From the NCBI RefSeq assembly GCF_003703975.1, contig NZ_QTJY01000001.1, positions 868,001 through 932,000 on the forward strand: 64,000 nt of DNA. Direction: 5' to 3'. Of the stretch, positions 53,063 through 61,364 are shown in pieces (within the stretch, counting starts at the first letter, position 1; each line of letters opens with the position of its first letter). A model generated the notes under the pieces. That model ran no database searches, was not told where the DNA came from, and worked only from the letters and a program-made list of their open reading frames with translations. Position numbers and translations under genes: made by a program. Origin of the DNA: Larkinella soli. Lineage in GTDB: Bacteria > Bacteroidota > Bacteroidia > Cytophagales > Spirosomataceae.

Positions 53063-53223
53063 ATGCGGTTATACCGGATAACGAAAGCCGTGTTTGCATC
53101 CGATCTGAGTGAGACGGGCGGTTTGTACGGTCCCGGCCGATGGCATCGCGAAGGCACCCGGAGCATGAAACCCTTCAGATCATCTCCATTGAATCCCACC
53201 CGTTCGATCCTCGTTTAAAATAG
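53063..53223 (+). pseudogene. RES-domain toxin remnant with internal deletion
   Basis: Starts 3 bp after the antitoxin stop with the canonical RES N-terminus MRLYRITKAVFASDLSETGG then GRWHREGT, but after about 31 codons the frame jumps. Read in another frame from about 53155, the sequence gives HPEHETLQIISIESHPFDPR and LK-stop, matching the usual RES C-terminus. About 90 central residues, including the NAD-binding and catalytic region, are missing. RES toxins degrade NAD+, so this copy should be inactive. It converges with nadR, whose stop is 3 bp away. Confidence 0.8.
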
Positions 53224-53226
53224 TCA

Positions 53227-54195
53227 TTACCCGGCCAGCAATCGGTCGATGGCGTCGGTGACGGTTTTCCGGCGCTGCTCCCAGTTTCCGGAGACGAGCG
53301 TGTAATCAATCCCTCGCTCATCCAGGGCGGTCTTGAACCGCTGAAACAGTTCTTCCCGCCGGTGACCGAGGTCCCGCAGGCCGTCCGCTACCCAGGGCAC
53401 GTCGATGTTCAGGAGGAAATACCGGTCGTAGCGGACCCGCTTCTCCAGTTCATACAATACCGGCGGAACGGCGTTCAGATAATGCTGTGAGTACAACTCG
53501 GTAGTAATGGCGTCGGTATCGCAGAACAGGATTTTATTGGCCCTATGGGCAGCCTCCTCCACCGCTTCCGCCTGGGCGTAGCCGATCCGCTCGATGTCCT
53601 TCAGGGTAAAATCGTTGGTCGTGATCAGGTCCCTGGCCACTTCATGGACGAATACCGTATCGTAGCGGGCGGCCAGTTCCCGGGCCAGGGTGGTTTTTCC
53701 GACGCTCTCGGGGCCATAAAGGCAAACCTTCTTTACGAAAAACGGTCGAACCGTTTGCGGAATATAGTCCCAAAACCGGAACGGATGGTTTCGAATCTGC
53801 GTCGCCGAAACCGGAAACTGCTTTCGTTCCCGGTCGAACCAGATACAGGGTCGGCCGAGATGCTGCGCCAGCGGCTCGCCGTATTCCTCGGAACAGAAAA
53901 AGCCGTCGAGGTCCGGAAAGCGGCTTCGGATAAAGTCGGCCCAAAGGCGGGTCCGCTCCCACAACGGCAGCGAATCGTCGGAAAAATCATCCTCGACGGC
54001 CACCAGTTCCACGTTCGGAATGTTTCCGAATACCGCCTGAAGCCACTCCATCCGGCGTTCCGGGTCGATGGGATCGGCCGGGGTGCAGGTCATGGACACG
54101 GTCAGTTGCTCACAACGGGACAGGGCAAACTCGATCAGGGCGATGTGGCCCCGGTGCAGGGGCATGAACTTCCCGAAAACCAGTCCTTTTTTCAT
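53227..54195 (-). CDS. nadR: NadR-type bifunctional NMN adenylyltransferase / nicotinamide riboside kinase
   Basis: Salvages nicotinamide riboside to NMN and NAD. The 322-residue protein has an N-terminal adenylyltransferase domain (MKKGLVFGKFMPLHRGHIAL with the HxGH motif, and FPVSATQIRNHPFRFWDYI with the ISSTxxR-like block). The C-terminal kinase domain carries Walker A YGPESVGKTTLA (about residue 173) and FCDTDAITTELYS. It lacks the N-terminal HTH of enterobacterial NadR, so it is an enzyme only. Start 54195 overlaps the pnuC stop (ATGA), proving translational coupling in a pnuC-nadR unit. Confidence 0.94.
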   Translation of the reverse strand: MKKGLVFGKFMPLHRGHIALIEFALSRCEQLTVSMTCTPADPIDPERRMEWLQAVFGNIPNVELVAVEDDFSDDSLPLWERTRLWADFIRSRFPDLDGFFCSEEYGEPLAQHLGRPCIWFDRERKQFPVSATQIRNHPFRFWDYIPQTVRPFFVKKVCLYGPESVGKTTLARELAARYDTVFVHEVARDLITTNDFTLKDIERIGYAQAEAVEEAAHRANKILFCDTDAITTELYSQHYLNAVPPVLYELEKRVRYDRYFLLNIDVPWVADGLRDLGHRREELFQRFKTALDERGIDYTLVSGNWEQRRKTVTDAIDRLLAG

Positions 54196-54860
54196 GCCGC
54201 CGGAACCGAATAACTGCGGTATTCGCGGGTCCAGTGCCAGGCCCCGACAAACGCGATCAGACAATAAAAGCCGTATTCGATACCCAGCACCTTAACGCCT
54301 TTGACAAAATACATATACGTGCTGATCAGGTCGACCAGCAGCCAGACGTACCAGCACTCCAGCTTTTTCCGGATCAGCATAAACGTAGCGACGATACTCA
54401 TCACGCTCGTGAACGAATCCAGATACGGGAAGGCGCTCGGCTGATTGAACAGGATCGGAAACCAGGCGTGCAGATTCTCGGCAATGGTACCGAGCAGGCC
54501 GGTCGCCAGGCCGCCCCCGGCCAGCAGCAGGAGAAAATTCCGGGTGGAAAGCGGGGTGATTCTCAGCTCGTTCCGGCGGTCTTCCTCCCCGGCTTTCGGG
54601 TGCGTCCACTCCCACCAGCCCAGCAGGTTGGTGATGAAGAAGAATACCTGAAGGAACATATCCGGGTACAGCTGGATCTGGTAAAAAAGAAAGAAAAAGA
54701 TCGAGACGCTGACCATTCCGACCGGCCAGCTCCAGATATTGGCCCGTGCCGACCACCAGGTAGCGAGGGCGCCCGTCACGGTTCCGAAAAATTCGAGGTA
54801 ACTCATCGGGTACCCCAATACCGTAAAAAAGATGGAATCGATATCGAACAGGTTTTTCAT
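54192..54860 (-). CDS. pnuC: Nicotinamide riboside transporter PnuC
   Basis: Inner-membrane facilitator of the Pnu family. The 222-residue protein has about seven helices and the family motifs EFFGTVTGALATWWSARANI, WPVGMVSVSIFFFLFYQ, LGWWEWTHP and LECWYVWLLVDLISTYMYF. The gene overlap with nadR identifies the ligand as nicotinamide riboside rather than thiamine. NadR would trap it as NMN after entry. No riboswitch was recognised upstream, because the rluE-like gene ends 1 bp before its start. Confidence 0.93.
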   Translation of the reverse strand: MKNLFDIDSIFFTVLGYPMSYLEFFGTVTGALATWWSARANIWSWPVGMVSVSIFFFLFYQIQLYPDMFLQVFFFITNLLGWWEWTHPKAGEEDRRNELRITPLSTRNFLLLLAGGGLATGLLGTIAENLHAWFPILFNQPSAFPYLDSFTSVMSIVATFMLIRKKLECWYVWLLVDLISTYMYFVKGVKVLGIEYGFYCLIAFVGAWHWTREYRSYSVPAA

Positions 54861-54861
54861 G

Positions 54862-55470
54862 TCAGAGGATCGGGAGCCGAAGGCCGGCGGTCAGTTCCCA
54901 ATAGGTGATTTCACGAATTTCTCCGGGCTGCATCCCTTCGGCAGTCAGGTTCTCGATGGCCCACCGGACCAGCCTCAGCGTCGGGAACCCCACGGCTGCG
55001 GTCATTTTCCGGACCTGCCGGTTTTTTCCTTCGTGCAGGGTCAGCGACAGCCAGGAGGTCGGGATGGCGGCCCGGTAGCGGATCGGCGGGTTTCGTTCGG
55101 GCAGTTCGGGTTCTTCCAGGGTCAGGGCGCGGGCCGGCAGGGTCTGGTAGGACTTGCCGTCTACGGAAATGGCGACTCCTTCGGTCAGCAGCCGGCAGGC
55201 TTCGTCCGTAAGCCGTCCTTCCACCTGGGCATAGTAGGTCCGAGTATGCCGGAATCTGGGATCCAATAGCTTATGGTTCAAACGCTTATCGTTAGTCAAC
55301 AGAAGCAGCCCTTCACTATCGGAATCCAGCCGCCCGACGGGGTAGACGTCTTTGGGGAAGAGAAAGTCCAGATCGGCCAGGGTGGGCTTTTCCCCTTCCC
55401 GGCTGAACTGCGAAAGCATCCCATACGGTTTGTAAATCAGGAAATAACGAAAACCGGGCGTGTCGGCCAT
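54862..55470 (-). CDS. rRNA large-subunit pseudouridine synthase, RluE-like
   Basis: A 202-residue pseudouridine synthase of the RsuA/RluE family, which modifies 23S rRNA near the peptidyl-transferase centre in RluE's case. It has YFLIYKPYGMLSQFS, the catalytic motif VGRLDSDSEGLLLLTND (Asp at about residue 43), and LHEGKNRQVRKMTAAVGFPT. The N-terminal S4 domain of RsuA is absent, as in RluE. A longer frame reaches 55746, but the ATG at 55470 (MADTPGFRYFLIYK) is clear. It is 23 bp downstream of xthA. Confidence 0.9.
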   Translation of the reverse strand: MADTPGFRYFLIYKPYGMLSQFSREGEKPTLADLDFLFPKDVYPVGRLDSDSEGLLLLTNDKRLNHKLLDPRFRHTRTYYAQVEGRLTDEACRLLTEGVAISVDGKSYQTLPARALTLEEPELPERNPPIRYRAAIPTSWLSLTLHEGKNRQVRKMTAAVGFPTLRLVRWAIENLTAEGMQPGEIREITYWELTAGLRLPIL

Positions 55471-55493
55471 GGTACGTTTTGAGCAGGAAAACG

Positions 55494-56285
55494 TTATAAA
55501 CAGGCCGGCTCGCGGTGCAGGTTCACCCAGACCGGACCGTGATCGGAGTGAATGGCATCCGGCATCAGCCCCGCGCCCAGAATCTGCTCCCGGAGGGTAT
55601 CGCTGACCGAGATGTAATCGATCCGCCAGCCTTTGTTGTTGGTGCGGGCACCGGCGCGGTAACTCCACCAGCTGTATTCGATCCGGTCGGGGTTGAGATG
55701 ACGGTAACAATCGATGAAACCGTTGGCGAACCATCGGCTCATCCACTCCCTTTCTTCAGGCAGAAAGCCGGAGGACGTCTTGTTGCGAACCGGGTCGTGG
55801 ATGTCGATTTCCGTATGGGCGATGTTGTAATCCCCCACGACGACCAGCTTCGGCCGGGTTTTCCGCAATTCGTCGATATAGCCGTAGAAGTCCTCCAGAA
55901 ACTGCATTTTGACGCTTTGCCGGATTTCGCCGGTGGTACCGGAAGGAAAGTAGCAGTTCAGCAGCGTCAGTCCCCCGAAGTCGGTGCGCAGAATCCGGCC
56001 TTCGCAGTCGTAGGCGGCAATTCCGCAGCCGTGAACGACCTGGTCGGGCTGAAGCCGGGAGAACGTCGCCACCCCGCTGTAGCCCTTCTTTTCGGCCGCG
56101 TGCCAGTGATACCGGTAGCCGAGGGCCTCGAAGGGCTGGAGATCGACCACATCGTGTGTGGCCTTCACCTCCTGAAAACAGAGAATATCGAAATCCTGCC
56201 CCGCCAGCCACCCGATCAGGCCCTTATTAAGCGCGGAGCGAATACCGTTCAGGTTGTAGGTCAGAATTTTAAGGTTGCTGGTCAC
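55494..56285 (-). CDS. xthA: Exodeoxyribonuclease III / AP endonuclease
   Basis: DNA-repair nuclease that nicks abasic sites and trims 3' ends. The 263-residue protein shows LKILTYNLNGIRSALNKG, the metal-site LCFQEVKAT, the VVVGDYNIAH block, and IHSDHGPVWVNL at the C-terminus. The start is GTG at 56285; the alternative ATG at 56330 lies well inside the upstream gene. The two genes overlap by 17 bp, so they are co-transcribed. Confidence 0.93.
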   Translation of the reverse strand: MTSNLKILTYNLNGIRSALNKGLIGWLAGQDFDILCFQEVKATHDVVDLQPFEALGYRYHWHAAEKKGYSGVATFSRLQPDQVVHGCGIAAYDCEGRILRTDFGGLTLLNCYFPSGTTGEIRQSVKMQFLEDFYGYIDELRKTRPKLVVVGDYNIAHTEIDIHDPVRNKTSSGFLPEEREWMSRWFANGFIDCYRHLNPDRIEYSWWSYRAGARTNNKGWRIDYISVSDTLREQILGAGLMPDAIHSDHGPVWVNLHREPACL

Positions 56286-56772
56286 GGTGCTGGTCTTTAA
56301 TTTTTCGTTGTTCTTCCAGGATTTCATCAATCATTATTACATCACTCAGGTCCTTGGGCCGCCTTGCCAATACTTTCAGTTCGCGAAGATCATTGATATG
56401 GATGAACGGCACCTGATTTCCCCATTTTGTCGAAAAGGAATTGGCTCTGGCTTTGCATTCATCGAAGTTAAACCGAAAATGAACCTGGGTCATGATATCG
56501 ATCGGTCCTTCGTGGATTCTTAATACTTGAGGCTCCGTAAAATCTCTGTTGATCAATTCTTCCAGTTCTTCTTCCTGGTAGCCCAGATCAAGCAGTATGG
56601 CCACCAGACGATCTTTATTATCATTGGTGGGCTTCACCCACATATCGACATCCCGGGTGAACCGAATGGCTCCGTTCAGAAGCAGGGCAAGGCCCCCGAC
56701 CAGCAGGTAATCCAGTTTATGTTTCTCGGCTAAAGAGACAAATTGGAGAAAATCGTTATTTTCTACATCCAT
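56269..56772 (-). CDS. Nucleotidyltransferase-fold protein
   Basis: A 167-residue protein with the polymerase-beta-like nucleotidyltransferase core: LDYLLVGGLALLLNGAIRFT followed by RDVDMWVKPT (GG...RxTxDxDxW, catalytic Asp pair at about residues 40 and 42), and a second Asp region IDIMTQVHFRF. It belongs to the type used in type IV (AbiEii/MNT-HEPN-like) toxin-antitoxin modules, and as DUF6036-like proteins in general. It overlaps by 10 bp with the small upstream gene, as TA pairs often do. Toxicity is unproven. Confidence 0.8.
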   Translation of the reverse strand: MDVENNDFLQFVSLAEKHKLDYLLVGGLALLLNGAIRFTRDVDMWVKPTNDNKDRLVAILLDLGYQEEELEELINRDFTEPQVLRIHEGPIDIMTQVHFRFNFDECKARANSFSTKWGNQVPFIHINDLRELKVLARRPKDLSDVIMIDEILEEQRKIKDQHRDQQP

Positions 56773-56960
56773 GGAGGTTTACTGAAGGAAATCCTTCGGT
56801 CTTTTTTCGGTGAGCCGGTTTTAAATTGAAGAAAAAGCCTCCGCAAGCGAATGTACTCCTCCCAGCGTTCCTCCGGTGTCATGAGCGCATACCGGCGAAT
56901 CTGGTCCTGATGAGGCCCGTTCAGGTCCGAATAAAATGTGATCTGGCGCTTCTTTTCCAT
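56763..56960 (-). CDS. Small charged protein paired with the nucleotidyltransferase
   Basis: A 65-residue hydrophilic protein (MEKKRQITFYSDLNGPHQDQ, MTPEERWEEYIRLRRLFLQF). The MTPEERWEEYIRL helix resembles short antitoxin-like or 'specificity' peptides found before nucleotidyltransferase genes. It overlaps the downstream nucleotidyltransferase start by 10 bp. The family is not recognised beyond that context. Confidence 0.65.
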   Translation of the reverse strand: MEKKRQITFYSDLNGPHQDQIRRYALMTPEERWEEYIRLRRLFLQFKTGSPKKDRRISFSKPPWM

Positions 56961-56995
56961 GATTCAAACAAAGCCGATTTTTCCCTAAAACACAA

Positions 56996-57021
56996 CAGGG
57001 CGCGAATTGCTCCGCGCCCTG
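56996..57021 (-). terminator. Terminator after the nucleoside permease gene
   Basis: Stem CAGGGCGCG (56996-57004) / CGCGCCCTG (57013-57021), 9 bp with an 8-base loop. On the minus strand it is followed by TTGTGTTTT, so it can end the permease transcript. Confidence 0.75.
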
Positions 57022-57048
57022 CCGAAAAAGTTTACCGGTATTTCAGGC

Positions 57049-58269
57049 TTACAACGGCCCCGGCACCAGTTCGTCCTCGGTCACCACCGGTTTCTTGCGA
57101 TCGTTGAACAGCAGCACGAAGACCACCAGCACCACGGCGGCAATCCCGGCCGGCACCAGCCAGATGCTCGTCCAGTTCTTAACACCGTTAACCGTATAAA
57201 GATCGGCCACGATCCCCGACAGCTTCGAGCCGATTCCCATCCCGATGCCGTAGGTCGCCAGCGTGATGAGCCCCTGGGCGGAGGATTTGATGCGGGCGCC
57301 GGCCTTGTTGTCGGTGTAAATCTGACCGGTCACGAAGAAGAAATCGTAGCAGACGCCGTGCAGCAGGATGGCGATGTAGAACATCCACTCGCCGGAACCA
57401 GCGTCTCCGTAACCGAACAGCAGGAAGCGCACGATCCAGGCCACCAGCCCGACGATCAGCATGTTCTTCACGCCCAGGCGGGTATAGGCCAGCGGAATCA
57501 TCAGCATGAAAAACACCTCCGACGCCTGTCCCAGCGACATTTTGTTTTCCACGTTCTGCATCCCGGCGTCCGTCAGCGAGGGGTTTGCCATGGCGTAGTA
57601 GAACGACAGGGGAATACAGATCAGCACCGACGACAGGAAGAAGATGGCGAAGGAACGATCCCGAAACAGTTTGAAAGCATCCAGCCCCAGAATCTGGGCA
57701 AACGTGGCGCCCCCGGTGGCTTTGGGCGGGGTGTCGGGGAGGGTGAAGGAGAACAGGCCCAGGATGATGGCCGAATACATCGAAATCTGGAAGATTGTCA
57801 CCTTATCGCCCACGTTCATGAACCCGACGATGTTGGTTACCACGATCCAGGCCACGGTTCCGAGCACGCGGATGCCGGGAAATTCCTTCTCCGGGCTGGT
57901 CATGTGCTGCATGGCGATGGAGGTCGTCAGCGACATGGAAGGTGCGAAAGTGAGGCAATAGGCCAGGATCAGCCAGAAGAAATTATCCGGATCGCGTTCC
58001 TGGGTCAGAAAGAACAGCAGGGCCGCACCGACCAGGTTCAGCACACCCAGCACCTTCTGGGCGGCAAAATACCGGTCGGCAATCATCCCGACAAAAAAGG
58101 GCGCCACCAGCATGGCCAGCGAGAACGCCGTGTAGGCATTTCCGACCTGGTCACCGGTCGCGTTCAACTGGGTAAAAAGGTACTTACTCATCTGCCCGTA
58201 CCATGATCCCCACATAAAATAAAGCAGGAACATCATGACGGATAGCTGGATTCGGTTTTTTAGGTTCAT
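57049..58269 (-). CDS. Nucleoside permease, MFS (Nuc_H_symport family)
   Basis: A 406-residue 12-helix transporter of the NupG/XapB-like PF03825 family, which imports nucleosides with protons. Signatures are LSVMMFLLYFMWGSWYGQMS at the N-terminus, FFVGMIADRYFAAQKVLG between helices 2 and 3, GIRVLGTVAWIVVTN, and HGVCYDFFFVTGQIYTDNKA in the second half. It stands alone between a terminator and a 205-bp gap. Imported nucleosides could be used by the phosphorylase-type and NAD-salvage enzymes encoded nearby. Confidence 0.9.
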   Translation of the reverse strand: MNLKNRIQLSVMMFLLYFMWGSWYGQMSKYLFTQLNATGDQVGNAYTAFSLAMLVAPFFVGMIADRYFAAQKVLGVLNLVGAALLFFLTQERDPDNFFWLILAYCLTFAPSMSLTTSIAMQHMTSPEKEFPGIRVLGTVAWIVVTNIVGFMNVGDKVTIFQISMYSAIILGLFSFTLPDTPPKATGGATFAQILGLDAFKLFRDRSFAIFFLSSVLICIPLSFYYAMANPSLTDAGMQNVENKMSLGQASEVFFMLMIPLAYTRLGVKNMLIVGLVAWIVRFLLFGYGDAGSGEWMFYIAILLHGVCYDFFFVTGQIYTDNKAGARIKSSAQGLITLATYGIGMGIGSKLSGIVADLYTVNGVKNWTSIWLVPAGIAAVVLVVFVLLFNDRKKPVVTEDELVPGPL

Positions 58270-58474
58270 TGGGGTGATCGATTAGAAAGGTTCCAGGAGC
58301 CATTCGACCTTTGAAATTAAAAGAAATGCGCCAAGCATCAAACCGAAAACCCGGGTTTCAACCGGGTCGGGATTTATCGCAGTTCACGTCCAGAAAGTTA
58401 CGTTTGGTAAAAAGTTGGCTTCTTTCCCGCTGCGGACTCCGTAATTTTACGAAAAAGACCTCCTCTTTACCCGT

Positions 58475-59599
58475 ATGAAGCCTTTTTCGTTTCTCGTTAT
58501 GGTCGCGCTGCTGCTGTCCGGCCCGCTGGTCAGGGGCCAGAAAGTCGACCTCGACCGGTTTTACTTCGATGCCGGCTACCTGATCCTGCCGAAGGAATAC
58601 ACCCCGCAGGATCGCCGGACGTTCGGCGTCCGGGTTCAGTGCGCTCCCTCGGTGGCCTCCGCCTACCCCGAAGCTCAGATCTACGACAAAATCGGCCTTT
58701 CGGGTTTTGAACGGGTCGAGTCGAACCCGACCGTCGGCATCCAGGTGGATTTCGGCAATGTGCGGTTTGAAAAGAGCGAAACCCGCACCCGAACGGAAGA
58801 AAAAAAGGACAAGGACGGCAAGGTAACTTCCAAAATCACCTACTACACCATCACCGTCCGCTATAGCATCAGCGGGGGGTACAAGGTGCTGGGGCCGCGG
58901 GTGGACGAGAAATCACTGAGCCGGAAGGAGAAGGAGAAAGCCAAAGACCTTCAGAACAACCGGTTTCTGCAATCGGCCTCCCAGACCGACCCGGCCAAAG
59001 GCGTCACGACCAGCGGTTACTTCCCTTACGAAGTCTCCTATACGACGCGCGAATATACCAGTTTAGTAGACGCCAACCGGTACATCGAGCAGAACCAGCA
59101 GAATATCCGCACCGACCTGGTGACCAAATACGTCACCGACGCGCTGGCCACGATCAATCTGGATGCCAACCGCTGGTACGGCTACGTTCCGGTCCAGACG
59201 CGGGAATTTCTCTGGATTCTGGACTCCAAAAGCCACCCCGAGTTTCCGATCCAGCAGGAAGCCATCAAGGCCGTAAAGGAACTTTCGAAACGGATGTCGG
59301 CCACGCAGCCCATCGACCGGCTGGCTAAAGACCTTCAGCCGGTTATGGACTACTTTCAGGAGCTGAAGACCAAATACCCCGGCAGCGACAAGCGGGATCA
59401 GAAAATGCGGTATTCGGCCTACTATAACCTCATGGTCCTGAACTACTTCCTCGACCGCCCGGACCAGGCCCTTGCCGAAGCCGAAGGTCTGATCAAAAAC
59501 GGGTACGATACGAAGGACGGGGAGAAATACCAGGAGCTGGCCGTCGATCTGAAAAAGATGCTGGATAAACACCAGATGGACTCCCGGCACGTGATGTAA
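58475..59599 (+). CDS. Secreted protein of unknown function
   Basis: A 374-residue exported protein with a signal peptide (SFLVMVALLLSGPLVRGQ). The N-terminal half carries FYFDAGYLILPKEYTPQDRR and beta-rich blocks (ITYYTITVRYSISGGYKVLG), and the second half is helical with TPR-like pairing (MVLNYFLDRPDQALAEAEGL). No family was recognised. It is monocistronic and converges with an SDR gene 2 bp away, with a TAATTTTA promoter-like stretch about 25 bases before its start. Confidence 0.75.
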   Translation: MKPFSFLVMVALLLSGPLVRGQKVDLDRFYFDAGYLILPKEYTPQDRRTFGVRVQCAPSVASAYPEAQIYDKIGLSGFERVESNPTVGIQVDFGNVRFEKSETRTRTEEKKDKDGKVTSKITYYTITVRYSISGGYKVLGPRVDEKSLSRKEKEKAKDLQNNRFLQSASQTDPAKGVTTSGYFPYEVSYTTREYTSLVDANRYIEQNQQNIRTDLVTKYVTDALATINLDANRWYGYVPVQTREFLWILDSKSHPEFPIQQEAIKAVKELSKRMSATQPIDRLAKDLQPVMDYFQELKTKYPGSDKRDQKMRYSAYYNLMVLNYFLDRPDQALAEAEGLIKNGYDTKDGEKYQELAVDLKKMLDKHQMDSRHVM

Positions 59600-59601
59600 C
59601 C

Positions 59602-60360
59602 TCAGTCGGGCAGGCCGAAACCGCCACTGGCCTCGATGATCTGGCCGGTGATCCAGCCTGCATCCGGGGACGCCAGAAAGGCCACCACTCCGGCGATGTC
59701 GTCGGGCCGTCCGATGCGCCGGAAGGCAAACCGGCTTTCGAGGGCTTCCCGAACGGCCGGATTCTTCAGCCGTTCGGCATTCATGTCGGTATCGGTGGCG
59801 GCCGGGGCCACGGCGTTGATCGTGATACCCCGCCCCCCGAGCGAGCCCGCCAGCCCGGCGGTCAGGTTGTCGAGGGCGGCTTTCGTCATGGCATACAACC
59901 CGACGGCGGGCCGGGGCTGCCGGGCCAGATTGGACGACAGGTTGATGATCCGCCCGCCCTCGTTCAGGAGGCCGAGCGTTTCCTGAATCATAAAATACGG
60001 TGCCTTGACGTTGACGTTGATCAGGTGATCGAACTGGTCTTCGACGGTATTGCCGATGCCGGCCTGCGCCAGCACCCCCGCGTTGTTCACCAGAATATCC
60101 AGCCCTCGGCCACCGAGTTGTTCTGGGAGCTGCCTGACGAGTTCCCTGACACCCGCAAGGCTTCCCAGGTCAGATTGCAGCAGCGCGGCCCGGCTGCCCC
60201 TCGTTTCAATTTCCTCCCGGACGGATTCGGCTGCGGCCCGGTTCCGGGCGTAATGAATCAGAATATCAGCACCTTCTGCGGCCAGCCGAAGGGCAATGGC
60301 CCGGCCGATTCCCCGGCTGCCGCCGGTCACCAGAGCGATTTTGTCGGATAAAAAAGACAT
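59602..60360 (-). CDS. Short-chain dehydrogenase/reductase
   Basis: A 252-residue NAD(P)-dependent oxidoreductase of the classical SDR family. It has the TGGSRGIGRAIALRLAAEG cofactor motif, DILVNNAGVLAQ, the catalytic Ser in INLSSNLARQPRP and the YxxxK pair in LYAMTKAALDNL, unlike the Tyr-less SDR at 27.1 kb. The start at 60360 (MSFLSDKIALVTGG) is chosen over 60441. It lies 88 bp downstream of an AraC regulator on the same strand, so that regulator may control it. Substrate unknown. Confidence 0.92.
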   Translation of the reverse strand: MSFLSDKIALVTGGSRGIGRAIALRLAAEGADILIHYARNRAAAESVREEIETRGSRAALLQSDLGSLAGVRELVRQLPEQLGGRGLDILVNNAGVLAQAGIGNTVEDQFDHLINVNVKAPYFMIQETLGLLNEGGRIINLSSNLARQPRPAVGLYAMTKAALDNLTAGLAGSLGGRGITINAVAPAATDTDMNAERLKNPAVREALESRFAFRRIGRPDDIAGVVAFLASPDAGWITGQIIEASGGFGLPD

Positions 60361-60448
60361 AGTCCTGCGGTTAGTTACAGCCGCAAAACTATCAGGCGGT
60401 TTCCGGACGGGTTTGGACGAATACCGGTTTGCCGGGTACATTTTCCCT

Positions 60449-61363
60449 TCAGGGTTTCCGGCGGAAGCTGCTGGGAGAGAGGCCGGCCACTTTCCGAAAA
60501 AAACGGGCGAAATAGGCGTGATCGCTGAACCCGAGCCGATAGCCGACCTCGGCCACGCTCAGGTCGGTATTCTTCAGCAGGGATTTGGCCTCCATGACGG
60601 TCCGGTGCTGGATGAAGTGGGACGGGTGCACCCCGGTTTCGCGTTTCACCACGTCGCCGAGGTAATTGGTCGATACGTTAAGCTGGTCGGCGATTTCGCC
60701 GATGGAAAGCAGCTGGCTGTTCCGGCGGACGGCGGCTTCGTAAAAATGCTGTTCGATCAGCCCTTCGAACGCCCGGACCAGCCGGGCAGGCCGGGCGGGT
60801 TCGTCGGAAAGAGCCACTTCGGGATGTCGCAGGCGGTGGAGATACCCGGCCTGAAGCAGCAGCAGATGCAGATGGTGGTAGATCATCGCCGGCTTCAGCG
60901 GGTGAACCGAGCGGTACAGGTCCAGCATCGTCTCCAGCGCATTCCGGTATGGGCCGGCCTCTTCCTCCTTCAACGGCAGCACCACGTCGGCTCCCATCTG
61001 GAAAAACGGGTATTCGACGGTTGGATCGACGGCGTTCCGGGATTGGATGAAATCGTTCATGAAAAGAAGCATGAACCCTTTCAGCGGCCGGATTTTACGC
61101 AGGGAGATCAGGTTCCGCGGCCCAAGAAAAAAGAGGGTGCCGCCGTGCAGGTGATAATCCCGCAGCCCCACTTCATAGTAAGCCTCTCCCTCCAGCAGCA
61201 AAACGATCCCGAAGGCACAGGTCCGGAACAGCATTTCCCTGCTCTCGGGCCGGTCGACGGCTTCTTCCAGCCGGAATAGGTGAAAGTCGATGCCCTGCAC
61301 CGGGGGGCCGTCCTGATGCAGGGCCTCGATGAGTGCCGGGATGGTTTTCAGGTACCGGATCAT
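60449..61363 (-). CDS. AraC family transcriptional regulator
   Basis: A 304-residue regulator. The N-terminal 190 residues look like a cupin-type ligand-binding domain (GIVLLLEGEAYYEVGLRDYH, GGTLFFLGPRNLISLRKI). The C-terminal AraC domain has the two helix-turn-helix motifs SIGEIADQLNVSTNYLGDVV and LSVAEVGYRLGFSDHAYFAR, ending GLSPSSFRRKP. Its ATG is only 1 bp from the mutS stop (TAATATG), so it may be translationally coupled to mutS. Its likely target is the SDR gene downstream. Confidence 0.92.
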   Translation of the reverse strand: MIRYLKTIPALIEALHQDGPPVQGIDFHLFRLEEAVDRPESREMLFRTCAFGIVLLLEGEAYYEVGLRDYHLHGGTLFFLGPRNLISLRKIRPLKGFMLLFMNDFIQSRNAVDPTVEYPFFQMGADVVLPLKEEEAGPYRNALETMLDLYRSVHPLKPAMIYHHLHLLLLQAGYLHRLRHPEVALSDEPARPARLVRAFEGLIEQHFYEAAVRRNSQLLSIGEIADQLNVSTNYLGDVVKRETGVHPSHFIQHRTVMEAKSLLKNTDLSVAEVGYRLGFSDHAYFARFFRKVAGLSPSSFRRKP

Positions 61364-61364
61364 A

